Shown here: one piece after another, positions 17,978 through 25,545 of the stretch | Layout of the letters: each line of letters opens with the position of its first letter | How positions within the stretch are numbered: the first letter of the stretch is position 1 | DNA from: Fervidobacterium changbaicum | GTDB taxonomy: Bacteria > Thermotogota > Thermotogae > Thermotogales > Fervidobacteriaceae | Length of the DNA stretch: 64,000 bases | Assembly: GCF_004117075.1 (NCBI RefSeq) | Contig: NZ_CP026721.1 | Coordinates: forward strand, 2,046,001 to 2,110,000 | Reading direction: 5' to 3' | Notes under the pieces: model-generated | Database searches by the model: none | Told to the model about the DNA's origin: nothing | Seen by the model: the letters and a program-made list of their open reading frames with translations, nothing else | Position numbers and translations under genes: made by a program

Positions 17978-18724
17978 TTAAACCAGCTCCCAATTCTTTA
18001 GAACTTTCTTAACAAAATGGTTCAGGATGTTTTCTACTGCAAGACCCATGAGTATGATAACCGCTGTGTACGCATATACTTTTTCAACAGCGACCGACTG
18101 TCTCGCCCAGGCTATAAGTACACCAATCCCCTTATCACCACACATGTACTCAGCTACGACCACAACCTTCCACACGTTGCCGATAACAACTTGCAAAGCA
18201 CTCAGAAGCTGAGGAACAATCGAGCCAAGGTATACATCTCTCACAACCTTTGAACTGGGAACTCTGTATACTTTCGCCATCTCTATCAATCTCTTATCCG
18301 TTGTTCGTATACCAACCGCCGTCGACAATACCGTGTGTGGAAGCAGAGATAATATACTGACAATCACTGGTCCAAGCCAGCCTATGCCCCAGATGAACAT
18401 AACGAGTGCAAGCCAGGTAACTATCGGAATAGCTTGGATGACGAGTATCCCAGGTCTCAAAATGTCGTACACAGTGTCGTTCAGACCTATGAAAAATCCT
18501 ATTAAGACACCAATGAATACCGTAACGGTAAGTACAACAGCTATCTTCGAGAGTGTAAAGAAAAGAGCGTTCAGAACTTCATTTTTTTGAAATTCTTCAA
18601 TTATGGTCTTTAAGACCGTTAGTGGATCTGGGAGTATCAGTTGTGAGTTTATCGCAAATGAAAGTATCGTCCATGTGATAAATATAACTAATATTCCTGC
18701 TAAATACTTCCAGATATTTTCCAA
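17978..18724 (-). CDS. ABC transporter permease, NitT/TauT type
   Basis: A membrane permease with about six transmembrane segments and the cytoplasmic EAA-type loop (GIRTTDKRLIEMAKVYRVP). The start chosen is TTG at 18724 (reading LENIWKYLAG), because AGAGGGG lies 7 bases upstream and the resulting 248 residues match the family. Longer readings from ATG 18778 or beyond add a lysine-rich segment with no ribosome-binding site and run into the promoter of the divergent small gene. First gene of the probable permease-ATPase-binding protein-hydF operon. Confidence 0.87.
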   Translation of the reverse strand: MENIWKYLAGILVIFITWTILSFAINSQLILPDPLTVLKTIIEEFQKNEVLNALFFTLSKIAVVLTVTVFIGVLIGFFIGLNDTVYDILRPGILVIQAIPIVTWLALVMFIWGIGWLGPVIVSILSLLPHTVLSTAVGIRTTDKRLIEMAKVYRVPSSKVVRDVYLGSIVPQLLSALQVVIGNVWKVVVVAEYMCGDKGIGVLIAWARQSVAVEKVYAYTAVIILMGLAVENILNHFVKKVLKNWELV

Positions 18725-18792
18725 TCTTCTTCCCCTCTCCAATTTTTTATGAGTCCTTTTGCTTTTGTTCAGTTTCATACATCGTGATTTTT

Positions 18793-18822
18793 TTGACAAA
18801 GTCCACTTCTTTCTGTTATAAT
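18793..18822 (+). promoter_or_regulatory. Strong promoter of the TM1266-like gene
   Basis: TTGACA, 18-base spacer, TATAAT, both at consensus. Predicted start is near 18829, giving a leader of about 26 nt. Confidence 0.75.
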
Positions 18823-18854
18823 TATAGTACCACACAAATGCGGGGGGTGTGAGT

Positions 18855-19124
18855 ATGGCAAGAGATATCACTGTAAGAACTGTCATGGCTGTTCTTGTTG
18901 ACAAGCGAGAACAGGCTGCCGTTGAAGTTCAGAAACTGTTAACAGAATACGGTTGCTACATTAAGACACGTCTTGGGCTTCATGAAGGCGCAGGTCAGTA
19001 TTGTTCTCCAGTTGGTCTTATCATCCTTGAACTTGTCGATGATGAAACAAAGCACGAAGAACTCTGTCAAAAACTCAACGCTATCGATGGTGTCCAAGCA
19101 AAGTACATGAAACTCGAAATCTAA
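18855..19124 (+). CDS. TM1266-family small protein, putative iron-only hydrogenase system regulator
   Basis: An 89-residue protein that matches the small family found beside [FeFe]-hydrogenase maturation genes (TM1266 in T. maritima). The pattern is a ferredoxin-like/ACT-like fold: a beta strand (TVRTVMAVLVDKR), a helix, then GCYIKTRLGLHE and VGLIILELVDD. The molecular role is not established. The start is ATG 18855 after GGGGGG; a GTG lies 6 bases upstream. It is a monocistronic unit with a consensus promoter and its own terminator, transcribed away from the ABC-hydF operon. A second paralogue lies at 21916-22161. Confidence 0.85.
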   Translation: MARDITVRTVMAVLVDKREQAAVEVQKLLTEYGCYIKTRLGLHEGAGQYCSPVGLIILELVDDETKHEELCQKLNAIDGVQAKYMKLEI

Positions 19125-19156
19125 GCTTACTTTTCTCACACTTTTCACACTTCACG

Positions 19157-19185
19157 ATGGCGGGATTCTCCCGCCATTTTATTTT
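19157..19185 (+). terminator. Terminator of the TM1266-like gene
   Basis: ATGGCGGGA, TTC, TCCCGCCAT then TTTATTTT. The hydE stop on the other strand reaches into its T-run. Confidence 0.85.
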
Positions 19186-20224
19186 ACTTTTTAACTGGCT
19201 CGGCAAGGCTTTCCGTTTTCTTTCTGTATCCGTAACCCTCGCCTACTATTAAACCAACGCTTTTAATCATATGTTTTGTGCATTCAACACACGCTGTATC
19301 TCGTTCGAAAAGGCATATCTTACCCGGATAAAGAGAATAGTTTGGTCTGTAAGGATTGGGTGTAAGATTTGGCATGATAACATTCGCTCCGTACTTTAGT
19401 CCGTACTGTCTGCCAAGTGGGTTAATCGAACCGAGTGCAGTTGTAGCTGGTATATTTGCAGTCGGCACAACTATCCTTGCAAGTGCTATCATTCTCAAGG
19501 TTGTCTGCAAATCGCCACCGGTAGCATCTTTCAATGGCGTGTCGGGGTTTGGTATGAAAGGTCCTATACCTATCATGTCTGCATCGAGCTCTTTGAGAAA
19601 GACAAGATCTAAGGCAAGATCGTACGGTGTTTGACCGGGTAATCCAACCATGAAACCAGCCCCTGTTTCATAACCGAGCCTTTTCAGTTCGTACAGATGT
19701 GCTTTCCTGTTCTCAAGCGAATCCCCAGGATGCAATTTTGCGTACAGCTGCGGTGAAGCGGTTTCATGGCGCATCAAGTACCTGTCTGCACCAAGTTCTT
19801 TCCAGATTCTATATTCTTCAAATGTTCTTTCGCCCAAACTCAGGGTTATCGCAACGTCCAACTTTTTTATCTGCTGGATAATTTCGCACATCATTTCAGT
19901 TGTGTAGTACGGATCCTCACCTGATTGCAGCACTATAGTTTTTATTCCGAGCTGTGCTATCAGTTTCGCTCTTTCGATAATTTCTTCCGGGCTCATCCTG
20001 TACCTTGCAAGGTTCTTATTTTCCGCCCTTAAACCGCAGTACAAACAATGCTGTGTGCAGTAATTGGAAAACTCAATTATACCTCTCAGATGCACTTCCT
20101 CGCCAACGTACTTTCTTCTGATTTCATCAGCAGTCTTGAATATTTCTTCATCGTATCTATCAGTGCTAATTATGTGTGTTAGGTAATCTATGTCGACATT
20201 TTGAATCTTCTTTAGGTCTATCAT
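19184..20224 (-). CDS. hydE: [FeFe]-hydrogenase H-cluster radical SAM maturase HydE
   Basis: HydE is a radical SAM enzyme that acts on the HydG-made iron intermediate to help build the bridging dithiolate of the H-cluster. The radical SAM motif is CTQHCLYCGLR near residue 60, and the length of 346 residues fits. Later cysteines (DTACVECTKH) are of the kind that bind an accessory cluster in some homologues. The start is ATG 20224, 5 bases after GAGGTGA; the frame extends 3 codons upstream to a GTG. It is the last gene of the TM1266-like - hydG - small ORF - hydE operon. Confidence 0.95.
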   Translation of the reverse strand: MIDLKKIQNVDIDYLTHIISTDRYDEEIFKTADEIRRKYVGEEVHLRGIIEFSNYCTQHCLYCGLRAENKNLARYRMSPEEIIERAKLIAQLGIKTIVLQSGEDPYYTTEMMCEIIQQIKKLDVAITLSLGERTFEEYRIWKELGADRYLMRHETASPQLYAKLHPGDSLENRKAHLYELKRLGYETGAGFMVGLPGQTPYDLALDLVFLKELDADMIGIGPFIPNPDTPLKDATGGDLQTTLRMIALARIVVPTANIPATTALGSINPLGRQYGLKYGANVIMPNLTPNPYRPNYSLYPGKICLFERDTACVECTKHMIKSVGLIVGEGYGYRKKTESLAEPVKK

Positions 20225-20229
20225 AACAA

Positions 20230-20478
20230 TCACCTCGATGACTTTATCCTGAGAACTGCTTCAGCAACTAAACTCCGTTCCTCGGTTGATAGGTTTTTTT
20301 CACAAAAAGCTACGTACTTTTCGTCTTCGTAGACGATAAAACTTTCCCCGTATGTTTCTTCACCTGCTCTTGCGATGCAGGACAACCTTCGACCTATTTT
20401 TTCGCATACCCAGAGTTTCGCACCAATTTGCTGGGCGTAAGGAGTGAGTATTTGGCTGAGTCTTTCAAAATCTGACAT
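20230..20478 (-). CDS. Conserved small protein between hydG and hydE
   Basis: An 82-residue protein with no motif I recognise. It overlaps the hydG end by 14 bases and its stop is within the ribosome-binding region of hydE, so translation is coupled on both sides. The chain is mixed alpha/beta: an N-terminal helix (FERLSQILTPYAQQIGAKLW), strands around VCEKIGRRLSCIAR and SFIVYEDEKYVAFC, and a C-terminal helix. Two cysteines occur near residues 24 and 32 and one near 60. T. maritima has a small gene in the equivalent place between its maturase genes. The ATG at 20478 follows GGTGAG. Function unknown. Confidence 0.75.
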   Translation of the reverse strand: MSDFERLSQILTPYAQQIGAKLWVCEKIGRRLSCIARAGEETYGESFIVYEDEKYVAFCEKNLSTEERSLVAEAVLRIKSSR

Positions 20479-21874
20479 CTCTCTCACCGCTATCGATGCG
20501 CTCTAAGTATTTTTCAACCAAGTCCCTATTATTGACCCTTTCGAGTTCTTTCTGGATCAGCTCGTAACCGAGCTTTTTGGTTTCCTCGGAAGCGTAGTCG
20601 TTCAGGTATTCTCTTAGTGTGAAAAGTGCGTTTGGTGTACAGAACCTCTTGACAAAGCCTGGGATGGCGAACTCCATGAAATGTTCCCCAGTTCTTCCCA
20701 TCCTGTAACAGGCCGTGCAGAAGGAAGGTATGTATCCTTCCTTGAGCAGGTCTTGTATTACCTCCTCAAGTGACCTGTTATCGCCGAGTATGAACTGGCT
20801 CTTTCTCACTTTCTCTGGGTCATCCTGTGAATATGAACCTATGCCGATGCTCGAACCTCCATCTATTTGTGATACGCCCATCTTGAGTACTTCTTTTCTC
20901 AGATCAGCAGGTTCCCGCGCTGTGAGTATCATACCCGTGTAAGGAACAGCAAGCCTTATTATCGCCACCAGCTTTTTGAAGTCTTCATCGCTAACTTTGT
21001 GCGGTGGGTTGTAAGAAATCTCGCTTCCTACAGCTGGTTCAATTCTTGGGAACGAGATTGTGTGTGGACCAACACCGAAACGCTCTTCAAGGTGTATCGT
21101 ATGGTATATCAAGCCCATCACTTCGAATTTCCAGTTGAACAGTCCGAAGAGTGCACCGATACCGACATCATCGATACCTGCAAGCATCGCGCGGTCAAGT
21201 CCGTAGAGTCTCCAAGCGTAATTCGATTTCGGACCTCGTGGGTGTAATTTTTTGTATGTTGGTTGGTGATAGGTCTCTTGGAAAATCTGGAATGTTCCGA
21301 TTCCAGCCTCTTTGATGATCCTGTAGCCTTCTACAGTTTGCGGTGCAGCGTTGACATTTACCCTTCTTATTTCACCGTTTCCAACTTTCGTTTCGTATAT
21401 GATTCGGATAGTTTCTGCAATGAATTCAGGGCTGTAGCGTGGATGTTCGCCGTAAACGACAATAAGTCTTTTGTGTCCCTTTGATACCAAAGCCTTAACT
21501 TCGTTTCTTAGTTCTTCAAATGTTAGCGTCTTTCTGTAGACCTCTCTGTTCGAAGTTCTAAATCCGCAGTAAACGCAGTCGTTTATACAATCATTGCCGA
21601 TGTACAGTGGAGCGAAGAGCACAATTCTGTTGCCGTAGATACGCTCTTTAAGCGTGCGTGCAGCGTGGAAAATTTCTTCAAGCAGTTCTGGATCTTCAAC
21701 GTTGAGTAAAGTTGCGACCTCTTCTGGTTCAAGTCTGTTCTTGTTCAGCGACTTGTCGAGTATTTCCAAAACTTTCTTCCTGTCAGGATTCTTTGTCTTC
21801 TCGAGTAGTCCCCAAATCTCTTCCTCAGGAATAAATGTCTTTTCAGTATCGATTTCTTTTGTAAAAACGTACAT
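20465..21874 (-). CDS. hydG: [FeFe]-hydrogenase H-cluster radical SAM maturase HydG (tyrosine lyase)
   Basis: HydG cleaves tyrosine and makes the CO and CN ligands on a dangling iron. The 469-residue protein has the radical SAM motif CINDCVYCGFR near residue 95. It also has the C-terminal auxiliary cluster ligands CTACYRMG and, 22 residues on, KRFCTPN, which separate HydG from the thiamine enzyme ThiH. The start chosen is ATG 21874, 5 bases after GGAGGTGGG; an ATG 6 codons upstream lies before that site. It follows the second TM1266-like gene after about 40 bases. Confidence 0.97.
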   Translation of the reverse strand: MYVFTKEIDTEKTFIPEEEIWGLLEKTKNPDRKKVLEILDKSLNKNRLEPEEVATLLNVEDPELLEEIFHAARTLKERIYGNRIVLFAPLYIGNDCINDCVYCGFRTSNREVYRKTLTFEELRNEVKALVSKGHKRLIVVYGEHPRYSPEFIAETIRIIYETKVGNGEIRRVNVNAAPQTVEGYRIIKEAGIGTFQIFQETYHQPTYKKLHPRGPKSNYAWRLYGLDRAMLAGIDDVGIGALFGLFNWKFEVMGLIYHTIHLEERFGVGPHTISFPRIEPAVGSEISYNPPHKVSDEDFKKLVAIIRLAVPYTGMILTAREPADLRKEVLKMGVSQIDGGSSIGIGSYSQDDPEKVRKSQFILGDNRSLEEVIQDLLKEGYIPSFCTACYRMGRTGEHFMEFAIPGFVKRFCTPNALFTLREYLNDYASEETKKLGYELIQKELERVNNRDLVEKYLERIDSGERDVRF

Positions 21875-21915
21875 ACTTCCCACCTCCGACATATCTGTAA
21901 CAACCTTAGATTTTT

Positions 21916-22161
21916 CTAGTTAACAGCTACACTTTTGACCTTCACGCCTTTTATATTCCCCAACTTCCCTGTGAATGCTCCCATCGTATCGTTGTTTGTC
22001 TTCACTATGAGAAAGACGATTGCGATATTTTCATCCGGAACAGGGTATCCGACCCTGAGCTTGATAATATCTGCGTACTGGTGCAAAAGTTCGTTTACTT
22101 TTGAGTAGGCATTTTCTCTGTCGTGTACAATGATGTCAACGGTATAGTACCTTTCCTCCAC
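21916..22161 (-). CDS. TM1266-family small protein, second paralogue
   Basis: An 81-residue protein of the same family as the one at 18855-19124. It shares the layout of strand (YYTVDIIVHDR), helix (AYSKVNELLHQYADII), KLRVGYPV, AIVFLIVKTNND, helix, and a final VKVKSVAV. The start is GTG 22161, 7 bases after GGAGGTGA. It is the first gene of the hydG-hydE operon, directly downstream of a structured leader that ends in a conditional terminator. That position would suit an autoregulatory or ligand-sensing role, which is inference. Confidence 0.8.
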   Translation of the reverse strand: MEERYYTVDIIVHDRENAYSKVNELLHQYADIIKLRVGYPVPDENIAIVFLIVKTNNDTMGAFTGKLGNIKGVKVKSVAVN

Positions 22162-22206
22162 AATTGTTCACCTCCAAGTGATTTGACAACGGCGAGATAA
22201 ACAAAA

Positions 22207-22240
22207 ATCCCTCTTTCCTTTGAACCAAGGAAAGAGGGAT
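22207..22240 (-). terminator. Terminator hairpin of the hydG-operon attenuator (segments B and C)
   Basis: On the minus strand ATCCCTCTTTCCTT (22240-22227), GGTTCA loop, AAGGAAAGAGGGAT (22220-22207), then TTTTGTTT. A perfect 14-bp stem followed by a U-rich tract, about 45 nt before the first start codon of the operon. Confidence 0.9.
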
Positions 22241-22404
22241 AATCAGCCACCAAGAAAATGATGCGATGCGTAAGAAATGCGCTAATTCATTTAAGACAGT
22301 ACGTACAACCTTTACTTCCTATCCCTCTTTCCTTGGTGTCAGAGCGCTTTGCTCCTTCACCTCAGAAAGCTTACCAAAATACTTAGCGAAAATATTCACA
22401 TGTC
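22224..22404 (-). promoter_or_regulatory. Putative attenuator/riboswitch leader of the hydG-hydE operon
   Basis: The leader holds three mutually exclusive segments. Segment A (22337-22320, ACCAAGGAAAGAGGGATA) is perfectly complementary over 18 nt to segment B (22241-22224), giving an antiterminator. B is also complementary to C, giving the terminator. A third structure competes for A: a hairpin at 22369-22327 with stems CTTTC/GAAAG, GGTG/CACC and GAGC/GCTC. These stems are separated by two symmetric 3x3 internal loops, TGA/AAG and AAG/TGA. If that hairpin forms, A is hidden, B pairs C, and transcription stops. I do not recognise the aptamer class. A protein binding the tandem G-A loops is as likely as a small ligand. 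Confidence 0.75.
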
Positions 22405-22410
22405 ATATTT

Positions 22411-22440
22411 ATTATACCACGGAAGTTTATACGAATGCAA
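22411..22440 (-). promoter_or_regulatory. Promoter of the hydG-hydE operon
   Basis: On the minus strand TTGCAT, 18-base spacer, TATAAT with TGG in front of the -10. Predicted start near 22404, giving a leader of about 240 nt. Confidence 0.7.
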
Positions 22441-22532
22441 GTGAGAATTTTATAATGTTAGTTGAATTTTGTACAATATTAGGAAATGTATGCTAAATTT
22501 GTGTGTTTTTTCACTTTTTCGGTGCATTTAAA

Positions 22533-22568
22533 TAAAAAGCCGATGTGCTTTGGAGCACACCGGCTTTT
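22533..22568 (-). terminator. Terminator of the hydrogenase gene
   Basis: On the minus strand AAGCCGGTGTGCT, CCAA loop, AGCACATCGGCTT, followed by TTTATTT. Confidence 0.88.
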
Positions 22569-22582
22569 GCAAATTGACTTTC

Positions 22583-24349
22583 TTAGTTTACCTTTTCAGT
22601 TTCCTTTTGTTTTTGTGCTTTTCTAACAGCCTTTGACCTATCTGTGTAATGCGTATGGAGCAAGTGGTGTGCGATGTGGCTGTTTGGTTTTTCGAGGAAC
22701 TCTTCGTACAGCTTTATGATATCCGGGTTTTCGTGAGACCTTCTCAACACGCTTAGCTCGTCGATCGTGTAGATTGCCTGTGCGCGCTTCTTGAGGATGT
22801 CTGGATCAAGGCTCTTGGGCTGACCGCCGCCACCGATACAACCACCGAGACAGGCCATTATTTCAACGAAGTCGTAGTACCTCTTACCTTCCTTCATTTC
22901 TCTAAGCAGTCTCTTCACGTTCGCCATACCGTGGGCAACAGCAACCTTTATTTTCTTACCTTTGATATCAATTTCAGCCTCTCTCACACCGTCAAGACCA
23001 CGTACGCTGTCGAAGACAAGTTTTGGCAATTTTTCTCCGGTCAGAACTTCGTAAGCGGTTCTGAGGGCTGCTTCCATAACACCACCGGTAACACCAAACA
23101 GCGCACCCGCACCAGTTGATGTACCAAGTGGGTTGTCGTACTGTTCTTCGGGCAAGTTGACAAATGGAATGCCTTTGAGTTTGATGAGTTTTCCAAGTTC
23201 TCTTGTTGTGATTACGTAATCTGTTACTTTGATTCCGTCTACAAGTTGCTGAGGTCTGGTGATTTCGTCCTTCTTAGCTGTACACGGCATGATAGAGACC
23301 ATTACGATATCTTCTGGCTTAACTCCAATTTTCTGTGCGAAGTATGTCTTGACAACGGAGCTCATCATCTGCTGTGGAGATTTCGCCGTTGAGAGGTGTT
23401 CTCTAAGTTCTGGCCATTCTTTTTCCATTTCATTTACCCAACCTGGACAGCAGCTTGTAAACATGGGGAATTTTCCACCGTTTTGGAGTCTATGAATGAG
23501 TTCGTAGCCTTCCTCCATTATGGTAAGGTCTGCTGCAAAGTTCGTATCGAAGACGTAATCAAATCCAAGCCTTCTTATTGCCGCTACCATCTTTCCCGTG
23601 CTTATTGTCCCAGGCTCCATTCCAAATTCCTCACCTATTGCAACTCTAACGGATGGAGCTGTTTGTGCAACGTATACTTTACCAGGTTCTTTACTGTTAA
23701 GCATTTTCCAAACTTTCTTCCAATCTGGTGCTTCGTAAATTGCACCTACTGGACACAGATTAGCACACTGACCGCAGCTGATACAATCCGTCTCATAAAG
23801 CGGGATACCGAATTCGGTTTCAGGAAGAGATTCATATCCACGTTCAATCATCGAGTAGATATTCATGCCCTGTATCTCACTACAGACTCTAACGCATCTT
23901 TGACATTTAATACATTTCGAAAGGTCCCTGTGAACAGATGGACTGCTCATATCGATTTCTTTATCTAGAGCAACATTTACACCAAATATTGGTTGCACAT
24001 CGTACATGTGAACAAGCTTTTGCAATTCACAGCGACCATCTGCTTCACAGTACATACATTCGTGAGGATGGTTGGACATTATCAAAGAGAGGTTGAACCT
24101 TACGGCGCTTTCTACTCTTTCTGTGTTTGTCTTTATCTTCATCCCATCTGCGACTTTTGTTGTACACGCAGGTTGGAGTGTTCTTGCTCCTTCGATCTCA
24201 ACAACACAGATTCTGCACGCACCAATTGGTTCGAGTTCTGGATGGTGACAAAGCGTTGGAATTTTGAAACCTAAGTCAGCTGCCGCTTCGAGGACTGTTT
24301 TGTTTTCTGGAACTTGATAAGGCTTGTCGTTGATATAGATAGTTACCAT
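22583..24349 (-). CDS. hydA: [FeFe]-hydrogenase catalytic subunit
   Basis: Reduces protons to H2 with electrons from ferredoxin or an NADH-linked partner. The 588-residue layout resembles clostridial CpI. There is an N-terminal [2Fe-2S] domain (Cys34, 45, 48, 62) and a His-ligated cluster (HPHECMYCEADGRC). Two [4Fe-4S] sets follow (CIKCQRCVRVC; CISCGQCANLC). The H-cluster domain has TSCCPGW, MPCTAKKDE and MACLGGCIGGGG, the three signatures that hold the active site, all intact. It lacks the long C-terminal extension of T. maritima trimeric HydA, and no hydB or hydC neighbour is present. It may be a monomer or pair with subunits encoded elsewhere. ATG follows GGAGGTGG. Confidence 0.96.
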   Translation of the reverse strand: MVTIYINDKPYQVPENKTVLEAAADLGFKIPTLCHHPELEPIGACRICVVEIEGARTLQPACTTKVADGMKIKTNTERVESAVRFNLSLIMSNHPHECMYCEADGRCELQKLVHMYDVQPIFGVNVALDKEIDMSSPSVHRDLSKCIKCQRCVRVCSEIQGMNIYSMIERGYESLPETEFGIPLYETDCISCGQCANLCPVGAIYEAPDWKKVWKMLNSKEPGKVYVAQTAPSVRVAIGEEFGMEPGTISTGKMVAAIRRLGFDYVFDTNFAADLTIMEEGYELIHRLQNGGKFPMFTSCCPGWVNEMEKEWPELREHLSTAKSPQQMMSSVVKTYFAQKIGVKPEDIVMVSIMPCTAKKDEITRPQQLVDGIKVTDYVITTRELGKLIKLKGIPFVNLPEEQYDNPLGTSTGAGALFGVTGGVMEAALRTAYEVLTGEKLPKLVFDSVRGLDGVREAEIDIKGKKIKVAVAHGMANVKRLLREMKEGKRYYDFVEIMACLGGCIGGGGQPKSLDPDILKKRAQAIYTIDELSVLRRSHENPDIIKLYEEFLEKPNSHIAHHLLHTHYTDRSKAVRKAQKQKETEKVN

Positions 24350-24396
24350 CGGCCACCCACCTCCGTATAATGATAGCAGAAAATAAGTCTAATTGT

Positions 24397-24425
24397 ATTC
24401 TACCACATAAATAAAAAATTCACAA
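24397..24425 (-). promoter_or_regulatory. hydA promoter
   Basis: On the minus strand TTGTGA, 17-base spacer, TAGAAT with TGTGG before the -10. Predicted start near 24390, about 40 nt before the ATG. Confidence 0.7.
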
Positions 24426-24435
24426 GTTACAAATG

Positions 24436-24460
24436 CTTTGATTTTACACAAAAATCAAAG
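24436..24460. repeat. Perfect palindrome just upstream of the hydA promoter
   Basis: CTTTGATTTT and AAAATCAAAG, 10-base arms with a 5-base loop, ending 10 bases upstream of the hydA -35. There is no U-run on the minus strand, so a regulator-binding site is more likely than a terminator. It could also mark the end of the gene at 24568-25407. Confidence 0.55.
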
Positions 24461-24567
24461 ATATGTGTTCTTTTACGGCTAATTTTGGTTTTCACAAACA
24501 TTTTTAGCTCTATGCTTAATTTCATAAAGTACTTTTTTCACAAACCAGAGCAGATAACTCACCGTTT

Positions 24568-25407
24568 TCAAAATTTTGTTGAAAAGCTAAGATAATAGTC
24601 TGTGGTTATAAAAGGTATTGATATTTGTTGTTCCGGACTTGTGTAGTACAGGGCGTTAAAGTAGTTGTACAACAAGTCGTTCAGTGAATAGCCTTGAACG
24701 AATCGTAAGGGGCTGTCGGCGCCGTGAATGATGAACCTGTAACCTAATTCGATACCTGAATATCTATCGTAGTACCAAATACCGCCAACTCTCGCAGTGA
24801 CGTAAAGTGATTTTTGCCTTGCCTCGTTCAGTACAGTCTCCCAATCTTCAGGTTTTTCTTGTGATGTCCAAACGTTAACCAAAACACCACTTTCGATTAG
24901 TGTAAATAATTCCAAGTTCTTCGTTAGAAGGAAGCCAGCACTGACAAAACCGCGGCTGATAACACCTGCAACCCAGCTGTTCTGAGAAGGTAGAATAACG
25001 GCCCCTGAAATCGCTTGGAGGTGAGGTCTAAAAATCAAAGGTCCGAAAGTTGTGTTGTTGTGAATATACGTTGAGTTGAGTATAATGTACAACTGCACTT
25101 CTTCTGGAACGTTTTGACGAGCGTATACCTTACTGACAAAGAATGGATCGATAAAAAATGTATCACTGTTAAAAATTGTGTAGTCTGTGGCGTAGTTTCT
25201 TATTCTAAAGTTGAACAAACCAAGGATATCCAATATCGGCTGGGTTGAGACTTCCATGTTCCCTGTTGAAAAGCCGATCGATGTGAACTCGACGAACAAG
25301 CCTTCTTTGTGCTGAGGAATGATACTTAAGACAAAATCACTTTCTTCAGCGTATAATACGGAAAAGAGAGACATGAATATTAGCAACCCAAAAACAAAGA
25401 ACTTCAT
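24568..25407 (-). CDS. Secreted protein of unknown function
   Basis: A 279-residue protein with a clear signal peptide (MKFFVFGLLIFMSLFSVLYA, cleavage likely after AYA-like LYA at about residue 20). The mature part is rich in beta-strand-like alternating hydrophobic and aromatic residues and ends in a strand with a C-terminal phenylalanine (DYYLSFSTKF). That ending resembles outer-membrane beta-barrel proteins. I recognise no family. The ATG follows GAGGAGGTGG and the gene has its own promoter. It lies upstream of hydA on the same strand, but about 220 bases with a promoter separate them. Confidence 0.7.
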   Translation of the reverse strand: MKFFVFGLLIFMSLFSVLYAEESDFVLSIIPQHKEGLFVEFTSIGFSTGNMEVSTQPILDILGLFNFRIRNYATDYTIFNSDTFFIDPFFVSKVYARQNVPEEVQLYIILNSTYIHNNTTFGPLIFRPHLQAISGAVILPSQNSWVAGVISRGFVSAGFLLTKNLELFTLIESGVLVNVWTSQEKPEDWETVLNEARQKSLYVTARVGGIWYYDRYSGIELGYRFIIHGADSPLRFVQGYSLNDLLYNYFNALYYTSPEQQISIPFITTDYYLSFSTKF

Positions 25408-25447
25408 AATACCACCTCCTCAAGCGGGATAGCTGGGACTTGCAATA

Positions 25448-25476
25448 ATTATACCACCTTTTCCTACGTTTTCCAA
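25448..25476 (-). promoter_or_regulatory. Promoter of the secreted-protein gene
   Basis: On the minus strand TTGGAA, 17-base spacer, TATAAT with TGG before the -10. The -35 region coincides with that of the divergent promoter for the HAD gene. Confidence 0.65.
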
Positions 25477-25501
25477 AAACCGTTCAAAGGTATGGTATAA
25501 T
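25472..25501 (+). promoter_or_regulatory. Promoter of the HAD phosphatase gene
   Basis: Extended -10 TATGGTATAAT at 25491-25501; the -35 is weak and overlaps the divergent promoter. Confidence 0.55.
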
Positions 25502-25545
25502 TATGAAAATAGACGATATTGAAAAAATGTGGGAGGTAAACAAAG

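Noticed and set aside
22200-22340. Repeated ATCCCTCTTTCCTTGG as a CRISPR-like or insertion repeat
   Set aside because: Only two direct copies and one inverse copy exist, and their arrangement is fully explained by terminator/antiterminator pairing.
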